Shown: positions 1 to 8,194, counted from the first letter of the stretch. The stretch: DNA of 64,000 nucleotides from Sandaracinaceae bacterium (GCA_020633055.1 JACKEJ010000008.1:1-64000), one strand, 5' to 3'. A program made the numbers and translations. Notes: generated from the letters alone by a model not told the origin.

Positions 1-273
1 TCAGCCGGTGAACAACTCATTCAGCAAGGCCGCCAGCAAGGCCTCCAACAGGGCCTGCAGCAAGGCCTCCAGCGAGGTCGTGACCAAGGCCGCCACGAGG
101 GCACCCTCGCCGCCCTGCGCACCATGCTGCGAGCCCAGCTGACGGAGCGCTTCGGTGAACTCGACGCCACAGATGTGGAGACCATCGAGGCCGCGACGGC
201 GCCCGCGCTGGAGCAGATGCTCATCCGCGTGCTGACCGCGACGAGCCCGGACGACGTGCTCGGCGCGCCGTGA
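1..273 (+). CDS. C-terminal fragment of an Rpn/YhgA-like PD-(D/E)XK nuclease family protein (5' end outside window)
   Basis: The reading frame is open from the first base and stops at 271-273, so only the last 90 residues are present. They begin with a run of Gln-Gln-Gly-Leu/Arg units (about residues 8-35), encoded by imperfect 12-bp DNA repeats, and continue into a charged helical tail. Gln-Gly repeats of this kind commonly precede the C-terminus of Rpn family (recombination-promoting nuclease/putative transposase) proteins, whose catalytic domain lies N-terminal and would be outside the window. The family call therefore rests on the tail alone; any coiled-coil tail would be an alternative. 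Nothing downstream suggests an operon: the next gene is on the opposite strand. Confidence 0.55.
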   Translation, partial: SAGEQLIQQGRQQGLQQGLQQGLQRGRDQGRHEGTLAALRTMLRAQLTERFGELDATDVETIEAATAPALEQMLIRVLTATSPDDVLGAP

Positions 274-394
274 CGTCTGGTCTCGGTCGCTGACCCCCGC
301 CGGGGATGCGGCCGCCGCTGCAGCGTGCAGATTCCCCATCGAGCGAGAAGTGACCCGCCGGGCGCGGCCCCCTGCGCCAGCGACGAAGGAGGGC

Positions 395-1087
395 CTACTC
401 GGGCACGGCCTCGCTGGCGCAGGCGGCGAACACCCCCGCGACGTCGAGGTAGACGTCGACCTCGCCGCGACCGAGGGTGAACGAGCCCACGTCGGAGCGC
501 CCGCTGGTCTGGAAGCGGACGGTGACGGTGTCGCCGGTGGGCGTGAACGGCACCACGCGCTGGTACCAGCTGGTGCGCACCGCGAAGGTGAAGGGCGCGA
601 CGTCCGTGTCCGAGAGCGTCAGGGTCAGGTCCGTGCCCGCGGCCGCGGAGGCCGTCGAGAACACGAGCGCGTACCGCTGCCCCGGCGTCACGTGCAGGTC
701 GTACTCGTAGGCCGTGTTGGGCTGCTCGCTCGCGCCCGACGTGGTGCGGGGCTTGAGCAGCCCGTGCTGCGCGCCGTAGGCGGCGTTGTCGGGCACCAGC
801 GGCAGGTCCACGTTGCCGCGCCCCACCAGCGGCTCACCGCGCGGGCTGCGCCAGCCCGTGATGGACTGGTAGCTGTTGAACGTCATCTGCGGCGGCAGCG
901 TGGGGTCCTCGAAGCCGATGTTCGGCGTCTCGAGCGCCGCGCACAGCCGCACGCTGGTCTGCTCCTCGGCCGCGGCCCGCGCCTGGTCGATGGTCTGCCC
1001 CGGGTTGGACTGGATGATGACGGAGCAGCCCGCCGCGGCGGCGAGACCGAGGGTGAGCGCGATGTGGGTGTGGTGGTGTGTAGTCAC
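395..1087 (-). CDS. Probable lipoprotein of unknown function
   Basis: This 230-residue protein starts at GTG 1085-1087, which is preceded by AAGAGG at a workable distance; longer in-frame extensions upstream look non-coding. The N-terminus has a His-rich start, a hydrophobic stretch and a lipobox-like Ala-Ala-Gly-Cys near residue 20, suggesting lipid anchoring. The mature part is rich in Thr, Val and Gly with alternating polar and hydrophobic residues, as in a beta-sandwich such as a carbohydrate-binding or CBM-like fold. I do not recognise a family and no catalytic motif stands out. It is divergent from the methyltransferase at 1183, with about 95 bp between them for promoters. Confidence 0.65.
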   Translation of the reverse strand: MTTHHHTHIALTLGLAAAAGCSVIIQSNPGQTIDQARAAAEEQTSVRLCAALETPNIGFEDPTLPPQMTFNSYQSITGWRSPRGEPLVGRGNVDLPLVPDNAAYGAQHGLLKPRTTSGASEQPNTAYEYDLHVTPGQRYALVFSTASAAAGTDLTLTLSDTDVAPFTFAVRTSWYQRVVPFTPTGDTVTVRFQTSGRSDVGSFTLGRGEVDVYLDVAGVFAACASEAVPE

Positions 1088-1182
1088 AGGCGTTCCTCTT
1101 GGCGTCCGAGTGTGCGGCGTCCGACGCCGCCTGGCCAGCGTGAGCGGGAGCGCTGCCCGGGTGTCCATGCCAAAGTGGCTCC

Positions 1183-1947
1183 ATGGCATCGCGTGCGTCC
1201 ATCTGCAGTGCTCTTTGGCTTGCCGTACTGTCCCTGACGCCCGCGATGAGAGTGGGGTGCGGCGCCTCCTCGGCGCACGAGAGCACCTCGTCACCAGAGG
1301 CCACGGTGGAACCCGACGAACCACAGACAGACCCGGCTCACGAGGAGCACCCGCAGCACGGTCATCAACATCACTTCGACGACCCCGCTCAATACGCGAC
1401 CGCGTGGGAGAGCCCCGAGCGGGACGCGTGGCAGCAGCCGGCGGTGCTCGTCGCCCACATGGACATCGCGCCGGGGATGCGTGTGGCCGACGTGGGCACG
1501 GGCACGGGTTACCTGCTGCGCTACCTGAGCGCGGCGGTTGGCCCGAGCGGACGCGTGGTCGCCATTGATGTGGAGCGCGCCATGGTGGACTGGGTCGCCG
1601 AACGAGCGCGGACGAGCGGGTGGACCAACGTGGAGCCGCTGCTGGCGCCCCCGACGGGCCCGGGGGTTCCGGATGGCTCGCTCGACCGCGCGGTGATGGT
1701 GAACGTCTACCACCACATCGAGCACCGCGAGCACTACGCACGGAACCTCCTGCGGGCGCTTGTCCCGGGCGGATCGGTGCTGATCGTGGAGACCCGCCTG
1801 GACGCGCCCGACGGTCCGCCGATGCACTTCCGCTTGCCGGAGGAGCGGGTCATGGAGGAGCTCCGCCGCGCGGGGTTCGACGTCACCCTCTCGCCCTATG
1901 GGAACGTGCGCCAGTACGCGGTGCTCGGCACACGCCCTGACCGCTGA
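1183..1947 (+). CDS. Lipobox-bearing class I SAM-dependent methyltransferase
   Basis: A 254-residue protein. Residues 100-114 carry motif I of class I methyltransferases (VADVGTGTGYLL), an acidic residue follows the next strand (AIDVE), and a PGG-turn strand lies near residue 195, so SAM binding is well supported. The domain is preceded by a hydrophobic N-terminus with Val-Gly-Cys at residues 24-26, then a His/Glu/Pro-rich linker to about residue 65. That layout is typical of an exported lipoprotein, which is odd for a SAM-dependent enzyme. An alternative start at the internal Met 22 would leave almost no signal peptide. Substrate unknown; the family is often annotated simply as methyltransferase-domain protein. 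Confidence 0.8.
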   Translation: MASRASICSALWLAVLSLTPAMRVGCGASSAHESTSSPEATVEPDEPQTDPAHEEHPQHGHQHHFDDPAQYATAWESPERDAWQQPAVLVAHMDIAPGMRVADVGTGTGYLLRYLSAAVGPSGRVVAIDVERAMVDWVAERARTSGWTNVEPLLAPPTGPGVPDGSLDRAVMVNVYHHIEHREHYARNLLRALVPGGSVLIVETRLDAPDGPPMHFRLPEERVMEELRRAGFDVTLSPYGNVRQYAVLGTRPDR

Positions 1948-2041
1948 CACGACGGGCGGGGGCGGGCATTGGCCGCCCACCGAAGCCGGAAGCGCGGGGC
2001 GCGCTGCAAGCACTTCAAACGCCGTCCGGGTCGTGTCGGCG

Positions 2042-3248
2042 TCACACATCCAACGCCAAGAGCGCCGTGCCTGCGCCATCGGGCGACCATCGAAGGACGT
2101 AGATGCGGTCACCGACGACGAGCGGCGGGCCCGCGAGGTGAGGTCCCACGCGCGCCTCGTCCACCACTACGCCGTCGGTCGCGCGCACGCTGCGCAAGAC
2201 TCCGTTCCAATCCCCAGCGACCAGACATTCGCCGCACCTCGCGTAGTAGGGGCAACCCCCTTTCATCGGGACGGCCCACTCGGTCTCCCCCGTTCGGACG
2301 TCGTGGCGGCGAAGGTGGCGCCCGTGGCCGCCCGCGGTGCCGAAGATGATGGACGACCCGTCGACCTCGAGCGGGGTGTAGAGCCACTGCGCTCGAAACG
2401 ACCAGCGCGTCTCGCCCGTGTCGACGTCGACCCCCACCAAGGAGGAACCGCCGTTGACGCTGAGCACCGCGGTGCGCTCGTGGACGAGGAGGCGGTGGCC
2501 CTTGGTCGGGGTGATCTGGCCACGCCGCACACACTTCCAAGCGACGTCGCCCGTGCCGGAGGCGAACCGCACGAGTCCACCGCTGGCGCGGTTCGCGTAG
2601 GGGAACAACAGGTCACCCTCGAACTCGACGGGTGGGAACAGCCGGTCGATGCCGGGCAGGCTCCGCCGACGCAGAACGACGCCGCGCGCGATGTCCACGT
2701 AGATGAGCCCATCACGCGCGGAGCAGACGAGCTCTCCGTCACGCCACGGGCGCGACACTGGCGCTGCGTCCGTTGGATGGTTCTAGCGTCCAACGGACCT
2801 CGCCCGCGTCCGTGTCGAAGCAGAAGATCTTGGAGCCACGTCCCCCGGTGAACACGAGCAAACCCGCGTGCCAATGGAACACGCCGCGCCCTGCGAACTC
2901 GGATGCGTCCGCGAACGGCAAGGCCTCGACGCGCTCGCCGCTCGGGACGCGATGAAACGTTCCCACATGCAGCAGCAGCTCGTTGGGTAGGGTCAGGAAG
3001 GACCAGGCGCTCGCGGGAAGCGCGGCGTCGACCTCGAAGCTCGTCACCGTCGCGACCCCGGTGCTCGCCACGCGGTGCAGGTCGAACTGGTAGCCGCGTT
3101 TGGCTTCCTCTCGGCTCCGCGCTTCCCGATCGAACGCATGACGGTGGACAGGGATCAGGACGCGCTCACCGTCCCAGTGGAGGGGGGCCGATCCGTCGAA
3201 CGGTGCGCCCTCGCCGACGGACAGCGGGTACGTCCACGCCACTTGCAT
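2042..3248 (-). pseudogene. PQQ-like beta-propeller repeat protein, split by a frameshift
   Basis: Two minus-strand reading frames abut: 2739-3248 (N-terminal 169 residues) and 2042-2758 (238 residues from a GTG). The first ends just as a propeller strand begins (SASVAPVA then stop), and the second continues the same repeat pattern (DGELVCSARDGLIYVD). Removing one base at the stop near 2739-2742 would join them into about 400 residues of PQQ/WD-type repeats with DVDTGETRW- and GGHGRH-like blade motifs. No signal peptide is visible, so the intact protein would be cytoplasmic. It is either a recent one-base frameshift mutation or a sequencing error. Function of the intact protein unknown; binding or scaffolding is usual for such propellers. 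Confidence 0.75.
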
Positions 3249-3342
3249 GGGGCTACTGTCAGATGTGGTCTTGCATCGCGCAAGCTCGTGTCGAGGAGGG
3301 CGCCACCGCGGGCCCCGGCTGGACCCGCGGCGACGCGGTGAT

Positions 3343-3591
3343 TGGCGTTCTCGGTGGGGATCGAACCCACGCCACGGCGATGAGACGGCCTTTCGGAAAC
3401 CTGCTTCCCTACAGAACCCGTTCTGAACCCTGTCCGGTGCAATCTGTAAACCTTCCGCCGCCGACCCACACCCCTACTTGCTTTCGTCGACCCCATGGCC
3501 ACGTCTGCGCTTCGGGTAGCAGGCTCGCCGTGCCCGGTTAGGGGCCCGACGCCGGTTTTTCGGTGCTCTTCCTTGGCTGAGCTACGAGAAC
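3343..3591 (-). ncRNA. Candidate tRNA-like structured RNA with a long helix replacing the anticodon arm, CCA encoded
   Basis: Read on the minus strand, GTTCTCG (3585-3591) pairs perfectly with CGAGAAC (3347-3353) as a 7-bp acceptor, followed by discriminator G and encoded CCA ending at 3343. Two bases (TA) lead into a D-arm (GCTC/GAGC, 3565-3582) whose 10-base loop has AG and GG. The T-arm is perfect (GTGGG TTCGATC CCCAC, 3354-3370) and abuts the acceptor. No anticodon arm follows: 32 bases lie between the D-arm and an 8-bp helix (3525-3532 with 3373-3380), which continues into a second helix (3514-3523 with 3400-3409, one mismatch). A CC-GAAA-GG hairpin sits at 3389-3396. The tmRNA D-loop signature and an alanine-rich tag are absent. 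It could be a tRNA mimic (YrlA-like idea), an intron-bearing tRNA or a divergent tmRNA. Confidence 0.5.
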
Positions 3592-3604
3592 AGGCCACCC
3601 ATGA

Positions 3605-3619
3605 GCAAGAGCGGTGCCA
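3605..3619 (-). promoter_or_regulatory. Near-consensus sigma-54 (-24/-12) promoter for the tRNA-like RNA
   Basis: On the minus strand the sequence is TGGCAC-CGCTC-TTGC, matching the sigma-54 core TGGCAC-N5-TTGC at every fixed position. The GC of the -12 element ends at 3605, so transcription would start around 3592-3594, within about two bases of the acceptor stem of the tRNA-like RNA. Sigma-54 promoters require an enhancer-binding activator. A GATA/TATC inverted repeat (3694-3707) lies about 80 bp upstream and could be such a site. Confidence 0.6.
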
Positions 3620-3693
3620 GGGCTCACGCGGAGGATGTGCAGCTGTTTTCCACTGGGTTTGGCGCCGTCGTCGTTCAGAGCGCGATACAACCA

Positions 3694-3707
3694 GATAGCG
3701 GCTTATC
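3694..3707. promoter_or_regulatory. Possible activator site: GATA-N6-TATC inverted repeat
   Basis: GATAGCGGCTTATC has self-complementary ends and sits about 80 bp upstream of the sigma-54 element at 3605-3619, a usual distance for an enhancer site. It lies between that promoter and the 3' end of the lipoprotein gene at 3715. The four-base arms are short and could occur by chance. Confidence 0.2.
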
Positions 3708-3714
3708 CCAGGTG

Positions 3715-4341
3715 TCAGGGGAGCGGGTGCAGGTCCGAACCGTAGTACGCACCTCGGTGCAGGTCGGTGCACTCCTCGGTCACGACGCGGAGGTGCTCCG
3801 CGACCTCGCCGCGAGCGGCGTCGCACGCACTCGGTTCGAGAGGCTCGAACGTCGTGTCGTGAGCCTCTTCGAAGCGGTAGGCGTTGCCCGCGACCCGCAC
3901 GCGGTAGGCGCACAGGAGATAGCTGGCCCCGTGCGACTCCGCGACCCACTCCTCGTAGTCGTCCGGGGAGAGCGCGTCGACGGCCGCTTGGGTCGCCGGT
4001 GTGGTGTGGTAGCCGCGGTAGACCTCCGCGGAGAGCACGGCCTCGACGTGGACTTCGCATGGTGGGCCGGCCTGGTCGCGTGGCGCTGGGGGCGTGGCTG
4101 CGGACGCCTCACCGGATGGCGCCCTCGTCGTGCTGCTCGTCGTGCTGCCGGACGCGTCATCCGCGGACGAACCCGACGACTGGGGCGCAGATTCGTCGGG
4201 TGGTTCCTCTGTGGTCGCTGTCGTGGCGGCGGGTGCGCTCCGTGGGCCGCAGCCAAGCGCTGCCAGCAGCATCCACACGGCGCCGCACCGACCGCGCCAG
4301 CGAGACCGACGCAGCGCATACGAGCTCGCCGTGCGGGTCAC
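3715..4341 (-). CDS. Probable lipoprotein of unknown function
   Basis: A 208-residue protein. Start GTG 4339-4341 overlaps the stop of the upstream membrane-protein gene (GTGA overlap), which implies translational coupling and decides the start. The N-terminus is Arg-rich, followed by a short hydrophobic stretch and Leu-Gly-Cys near residue 31, then an Ala/Thr/Ser/Pro/Glu-rich linker (to about 85) typical of surface or periplasmic lipoproteins. The C-terminal 120 residues form a compact domain with three or more Cys and many Tyr, Asp and Glu, and I do not recognise it. It probably works with the co-transcribed gene at 4338-6086. Confidence 0.65.
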   Translation of the reverse strand: MTRTASSYALRRSRWRGRCGAVWMLLAALGCGPRSAPAATTATTEEPPDESAPQSSGSSADDASGSTTSSTTRAPSGEASAATPPAPRDQAGPPCEVHVEAVLSAEVYRGYHTTPATQAAVDALSPDDYEEWVAESHGASYLLCAYRVRVAGNAYRFEEAHDTTFEPLEPSACDAARGEVAEHLRVVTEECTDLHRGAYYGSDLHPLP

Positions 4342-6086
4342 TGCCCCGCGCCCTGGGTCGCGCTGCGGAACGCCGCCGAGTCCGGCCGGAAGAAGGTCTG
4401 CGCCATGCTCGCGCCCAAGCGGTCGAAGGCCCGCCGCGCCATCTCGGCGTACACGAGCCCGGCCGTGCCCCCCGGGACCACCACCGGCTCGTTGCTGCGC
4501 CGGATGCTGAAGTGCTCCGGCGGCTCCACGCCCACCATGAACGTGTAGGGGGCCTGCCCGGGCACGGACATGGTCACCACGAAGTCCACCTGGATGCCGA
4601 CGAAGTCGGCCGAGTCGTGGTCCGAGCTGTAGGTCGCCCCCGAGGGCCGCACGTTGTACGCGACGTGGATGGAGGGCGCCTGGCTGGGCACGCCGGCTGC
4701 GGCAGCGAGCGTCTCGGGCCCGTGCACGCCGTGCAGTTCCAAGATCTCGCCGGGGAACACCGCACCAAAGCCGGCCTGCAGCGCGCGCGTCACCGACTGC
4801 TCGCGCGAGGCGGCGTACTCGGGCGCGAAGTGTGGTGCGATGGGGGCGATGGGGCGACCAGTCACCCGACCCGCGGACGCGGCCAGGACGCGGTCCACCT
4901 CCAGCAGGGCGCCAGCGCCCGGAGGCGCGTAGTGCACGGCGACGGGCGGCGAGCCGTTCGCCTCGAGCCAGGCGAGCAGCGCGCTCATGAACGAGACCAT
5001 CTGCGCGTCCTGCGTGTTGGCCTGCGCCAAGAACGCCTGCTTCACCCGCTCGAAGTGCGCGTGGATGGCGTCGCGCCCGGCCTGCCCGTAGGGCGACCCG
5101 CCGAATTCCGCCATGAACTCGCGTAGCGCCGTGACGGTGCCGCGCTGCTGCGCCCGCTCGAGGGCCATGCGCGGCAGGAGGTCCGCCCGCACGGTGGCCG
5201 CGTGGTTCCCGCCGCGGTTCACGTAGTTGGACGCGTGGTAGTAGTTCCGGATGGTGCGGTAGGCGGCCTCGTCCGACAGCTGGTTGCGCACGAACCACAG
5301 GGGCACGGCGCTGATCACGGCGAGCCCCAGCGACAGCAGTGCTTTGCGCGAGAAGACCTTCGGCACGTCGCCGGCGAGCGGCGTCCCCCCCGCGTCGCGC
5401 AGCGCCGAAGGCACGGCCGCCGGGTCGTTCCACACGGGCAGCACGCGCGCCTCGAAGAACACGTCGAGCGCGCGCAGCCGGTCGATGGCCCCCTCACGCG
5501 CCGCCGCCACCACCGCCTGCCGCTGCGTGTTCAGCTCCCGCAGCTTGCCCTCCGCGAGCTGCTTGCCGCGCACGGCGAAGGTGTAGTTCTTCCTGCCGAA
5601 GTGCAGCGTGGTCAGCGAGTTGGTGTAGACCCCGTTCGTGTGGTGATGGACGCACTTCATGTTCGTCATCGCCCCCACCGGGTGGATGCGCAGCACGGGC
5701 CCCGTGGCGTCCACCAAGTCGGTCGCGAACAGGTACACGCCAGGACGAAACGGGACCGCTCGCAGCAGCAACGCGCGCCCGACGGACGCCAGCGCGGACA
5801 CTACGAACAAGAACACCAGGGCCGCGTACACACCGATGAACTCCGGCCCCTGCGTGAAGCTGGACCCACTGCCGAACTCCACCGCCAGCGCAAGCAACAA
5901 CGCCAACCCGAACAGCAACGCCAGCACGGCGAACCCCACCACACCGCCCTTCCCTTGCACATTCTCGTAGATCGGCAGCGACGCCCCCCGCTTCCCCAGC
6001 GCATCGGTCAACCGGCGACGAGTTGCCTCCGGCAGCGCATTGAACGGAATCTCGCGCAAGGCGGGCGGCTGAGCAGGCGCGTTCAT
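4338..6086 (-). CDS. Membrane protein of unknown function
   Basis: 582 residues from ATG 6084-6086. Two hydrophobic helices near residues 47-70 and 85-107 are followed by a soluble stretch with a His-rich patch (CVHHHTNG, about 144-152), a third hydrophobic helix near 245-260 and a long C-terminal region of about 320 residues with mixed helix and sheet. No family motif is recognised; the first part resembles membrane-anchored PH-like (bPH) modules only in general layout. It is the first gene of a two-gene unit with the lipoprotein at 3715-4341. The upstream 635 bp is non-coding and carries a tandem repeat block. Confidence 0.65.
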   Translation of the reverse strand: MNAPAQPPALREIPFNALPEATRRRLTDALGKRGASLPIYENVQGKGGVVGFAVLALLFGLALLLALAVEFGSGSSFTQGPEFIGVYAALVFLFVVSALASVGRALLLRAVPFRPGVYLFATDLVDATGPVLRIHPVGAMTNMKCVHHHTNGVYTNSLTTLHFGRKNYTFAVRGKQLAEGKLRELNTQRQAVVAAAREGAIDRLRALDVFFEARVLPVWNDPAAVPSALRDAGGTPLAGDVPKVFSRKALLSLGLAVISAVPLWFVRNQLSDEAAYRTIRNYYHASNYVNRGGNHAATVRADLLPRMALERAQQRGTVTALREFMAEFGGSPYGQAGRDAIHAHFERVKQAFLAQANTQDAQMVSFMSALLAWLEANGSPPVAVHYAPPGAGALLEVDRVLAASAGRVTGRPIAPIAPHFAPEYAASREQSVTRALQAGFGAVFPGEILELHGVHGPETLAAAAGVPSQAPSIHVAYNVRPSGATYSSDHDSADFVGIQVDFVVTMSVPGQAPYTFMVGVEPPEHFSIRRSNEPVVVPGGTAGLVYAEMARRAFDRLGASMAQTFFRPDSAAFRSATQGAGQ

Positions 6087-6193
6087 CAGCCCAGGGTACG
6101 CCAAGCCACCATCATTTTGACCCCACCAGGCCCTGCGCCGCCTCGGACGCAGACGCACCACCCGCCACGCGCTAGCACATCCCTCGCGGTCCC

Positions 6194-6428
6194 CGCGCAA
6201 ACCGTCATGCTCAGACCAGCCCTCCCCGCCCAACACGGACCCCGCGCAAGCAGCCGCGCACCTCGCGCCCCGAAGCAGACCGCGCGCAAACCGTCGAGCT
6301 CAGACCAGCCCATCCCGCCCAACACCGACCCCGCACAAACCGTCGAGCTCAGACCAGCCCTTCCCGCCCAACACCGACCCCGCGCATACCGTCGAGCTCA
6401 GACCAGCCCTTCCCGCCCCAAAGCGGAT
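6194..6428. repeat. Four copies of a 49-bp repeat in the 635-bp gap before gltX
   Basis: A unit containing CCGTCGAGCTCAGACCAGCC and CCGCCCAACACCGACCCCGC recurs with its CCGTC at 6202, 6291, 6340 and 6389. The last three copies are strictly tandem at 49 bp; the first is set apart by an extra 40 bp and has diverged. There are no unique spacers, so this is not a CRISPR array. The unit includes a SacI-like palindrome (GAGCTC). No convincing gene lies in 6087-6721; the rest of the gap is C-rich with no clear promoter. Confidence 0.8.
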
Positions 6429-6721
6429 CCCACGAGTCCCACCCGCCGCACTCCCGCGCCACGGGCAAGAGACGTCCCCGAGGGAGAGGGGAGCGCCGAG
6501 CCCGGGTGTCGGGGGGGCCCCATTGCAAGCGCCCTGGCGCGCCGCAATGGGGGAGGCACCGCAGGGAGCGTCTGCGCGACCGAGCCCGGGCCCGGCGCTC
6601 CCCGCTCCCGCGCGCGACCCCGCCCCCAGCCCACGCCTCGAAGAGCGCCCAGTCGGACTCGTGCGCTCCGCGCCCTGCGGCGACCTTGACCGAATTCCCC
6701 GAGAGCAGTAGACGCACGCGC

Positions 6722-8194
6722 ATGACCGCCGCCCCCGTCCGCGTCCGCTTCGCTCCCTCTCCCAGTGGCTACCTGCACATCGGCGGGGTGCGCACCGCCC
6801 TCTACAGCTGGCTGTGGGCCAAGAAGCAGGGCGGCACGTTCGTGCTGCGCATCGAGGACACCGACGCCGAGCGCAGCACGCAGGAGAGCGTGGACATCAT
6901 CCTCGACTCCATGCGCTGGCTGGGGCTCACCTGGGACGAGGGCCCCGACGTGGGCGGCCCCAACGGCCCGTACCGGCAGTCCGAGCGCCTCGACATCTAC
7001 AAGGAGTACGCGGAGAAGCTCATCGCGAGCGGCCACGCCTATCGCTGCTACGCCACCAAGGAGGAGATCCAGGCGGCGCGTGACGCGCACACGGCCACCG
7101 GCACCAAGGACGGCTTCGTGTTCGAGAGCCCGTGGCGGGACCGCACCGACGGCGACCCGAGCGAGCCGCACGCCGTGCGCTTCAAGGCGCCGCGCGAGGG
7201 CAGCACGACGTTCGTGGACCAGATCCGCGGGCCGATCGAGGTCGCGCACAGCACGCTCCAGGACTTCATCCTGCTGCGCAACACGGGGCTCCCGCTCTAC
7301 AACTTCGGCTGCGTGGTGGACGACGTGACCATGGGCATCACGCTCGTGGCGCGCGGCGACGACCACATCATCAACACCACGCCGCAGGTGCTGATCTACG
7401 AGGCCCTGGGCGTGCCCGTGCCAGCCTTCGCGCACCTGCCCATGGTGCTGGGCCCCGACGGCAAGCGCTTCAGCAAGCGCCACGGCGCCGTGAGCGTCAT
7501 GGAGTACCGCGACCTCGGCTACCTGCCGGACGCGGTGCTGAACTACCTCGCGCGCCTCGGCTGGGGGCACGGCGACCAGGAGGTCTTCACCCGCGACGAG
7601 CTGGTGCAGCTCTTCGACTGGGCCAACTGCGGCAAGCAAGCGGGCAAGTACGACCCGAAGAAGTTCTTGTTCGTGCAGGCCGAGCACCTGCGGATGCAGC
7701 CCGACGCGACGCTCGCCGCCCTGGCGCAGCCGTACCTCGCGGCGCGTGGGCTCGAGGTGGCCGCAGACGACGCCCGCGTGCTCGCGGCGATGCCCTACAT
7801 CAAGCCGCGCAGCAGCCTGCTGCCCGACCTGGCCGACAACCTCGACTACTTCCTGCGCGACGTGCCGCAGCAAGACGAGAAGGCGGCCAGGAAGTTCCTC
7901 AAGCCCGAGGCGGCGCCGCACCTGCGCGCGCTGGCGGACCTGGTGCAGCGCGCCGAGCCCTTCGACCAAGCCACGCTGGACGCCGCGGTCACCGCTTGGC
8001 TGGAGCGCGAGGGGCTGGCCATGAAGAACGTCGCGCAGCCCGCGCGTGTGGCGCTGAGCGGTCGCTCTGCGAGCCCTGGCTTGTTCGAGGTCATGGACGT
8101 ACTCGGCCGCGATGTGAGCGTGCAGCGCCTCTTGGCGGCGGCCGAACAGGCTGAAGCGTCGGGCGCGACCGAGGCCGCGAGCGGGCCCCAGTGA
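6722..8194 (+). CDS. gltX: Glutamate--tRNA ligase
   Basis: 490 residues, the normal length for bacterial GluRS, from ATG 6722. It charges tRNA(Glu), or tRNA(Glx) in non-discriminating forms, in the cytoplasm. The class I signature is present as PSPSGYLHIGG (HIGH-type, residues 12-22) and KRFSKRH (KMSKS-type, residues 248-254), with the usual RIEDTD motif near residue 46 and a helical anticodon-binding C-terminal domain. The next gene starts inside its stop codon, so the two are probably co-transcribed. No second gltX or gatCAB gene is in the window, so its discrimination class cannot be told. Confidence 0.97.
   Translation: MTAAPVRVRFAPSPSGYLHIGGVRTALYSWLWAKKQGGTFVLRIEDTDAERSTQESVDIILDSMRWLGLTWDEGPDVGGPNGPYRQSERLDIYKEYAEKLIASGHAYRCYATKEEIQAARDAHTATGTKDGFVFESPWRDRTDGDPSEPHAVRFKAPREGSTTFVDQIRGPIEVAHSTLQDFILLRNTGLPLYNFGCVVDDVTMGITLVARGDDHIINTTPQVLIYEALGVPVPAFAHLPMVLGPDGKRFSKRHGAVSVMEYRDLGYLPDAVLNYLARLGWGHGDQEVFTRDELVQLFDWANCGKQAGKYDPKKFLFVQAEHLRMQPDATLAALAQPYLAARGLEVAADDARVLAAMPYIKPRSSLLPDLADNLDYFLRDVPQQDEKAARKFLKPEAAPHLRALADLVQRAEPFDQATLDAAVTAWLEREGLAMKNVAQPARVALSGRSASPGLFEVMDVLGRDVSVQRLLAAAEQAEASGATEAASGPQ

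Noticed and set aside
3343..3420. Compact 75-nt tRNA starting at GTTCTGT near 3417 with a CTC-like anticodon
   Set aside because: Two acceptor pairs and the anticodon stem fail, whereas the 5' strand at 3585-3591 pairs perfectly.
3343..3591. Ordinary tmRNA
   Set aside because: The conserved tmRNA D-loop sequence near GATTCGAC, the G3-U70 pair and an alanine-ended tag frame are all missing.
3343..3591. tRNA with a group I intron in the anticodon loop
   Set aside because: Not excluded, but no U33 or complementary anticodon stem follows the D-arm directly, and the group I core (P7-type GACTA/TAGTC) was not seen by eye.
6194..6428. Possible CRISPR array
   Set aside because: Copies are directly tandem at 49 bp with no unique spacers, and no cas genes are present.
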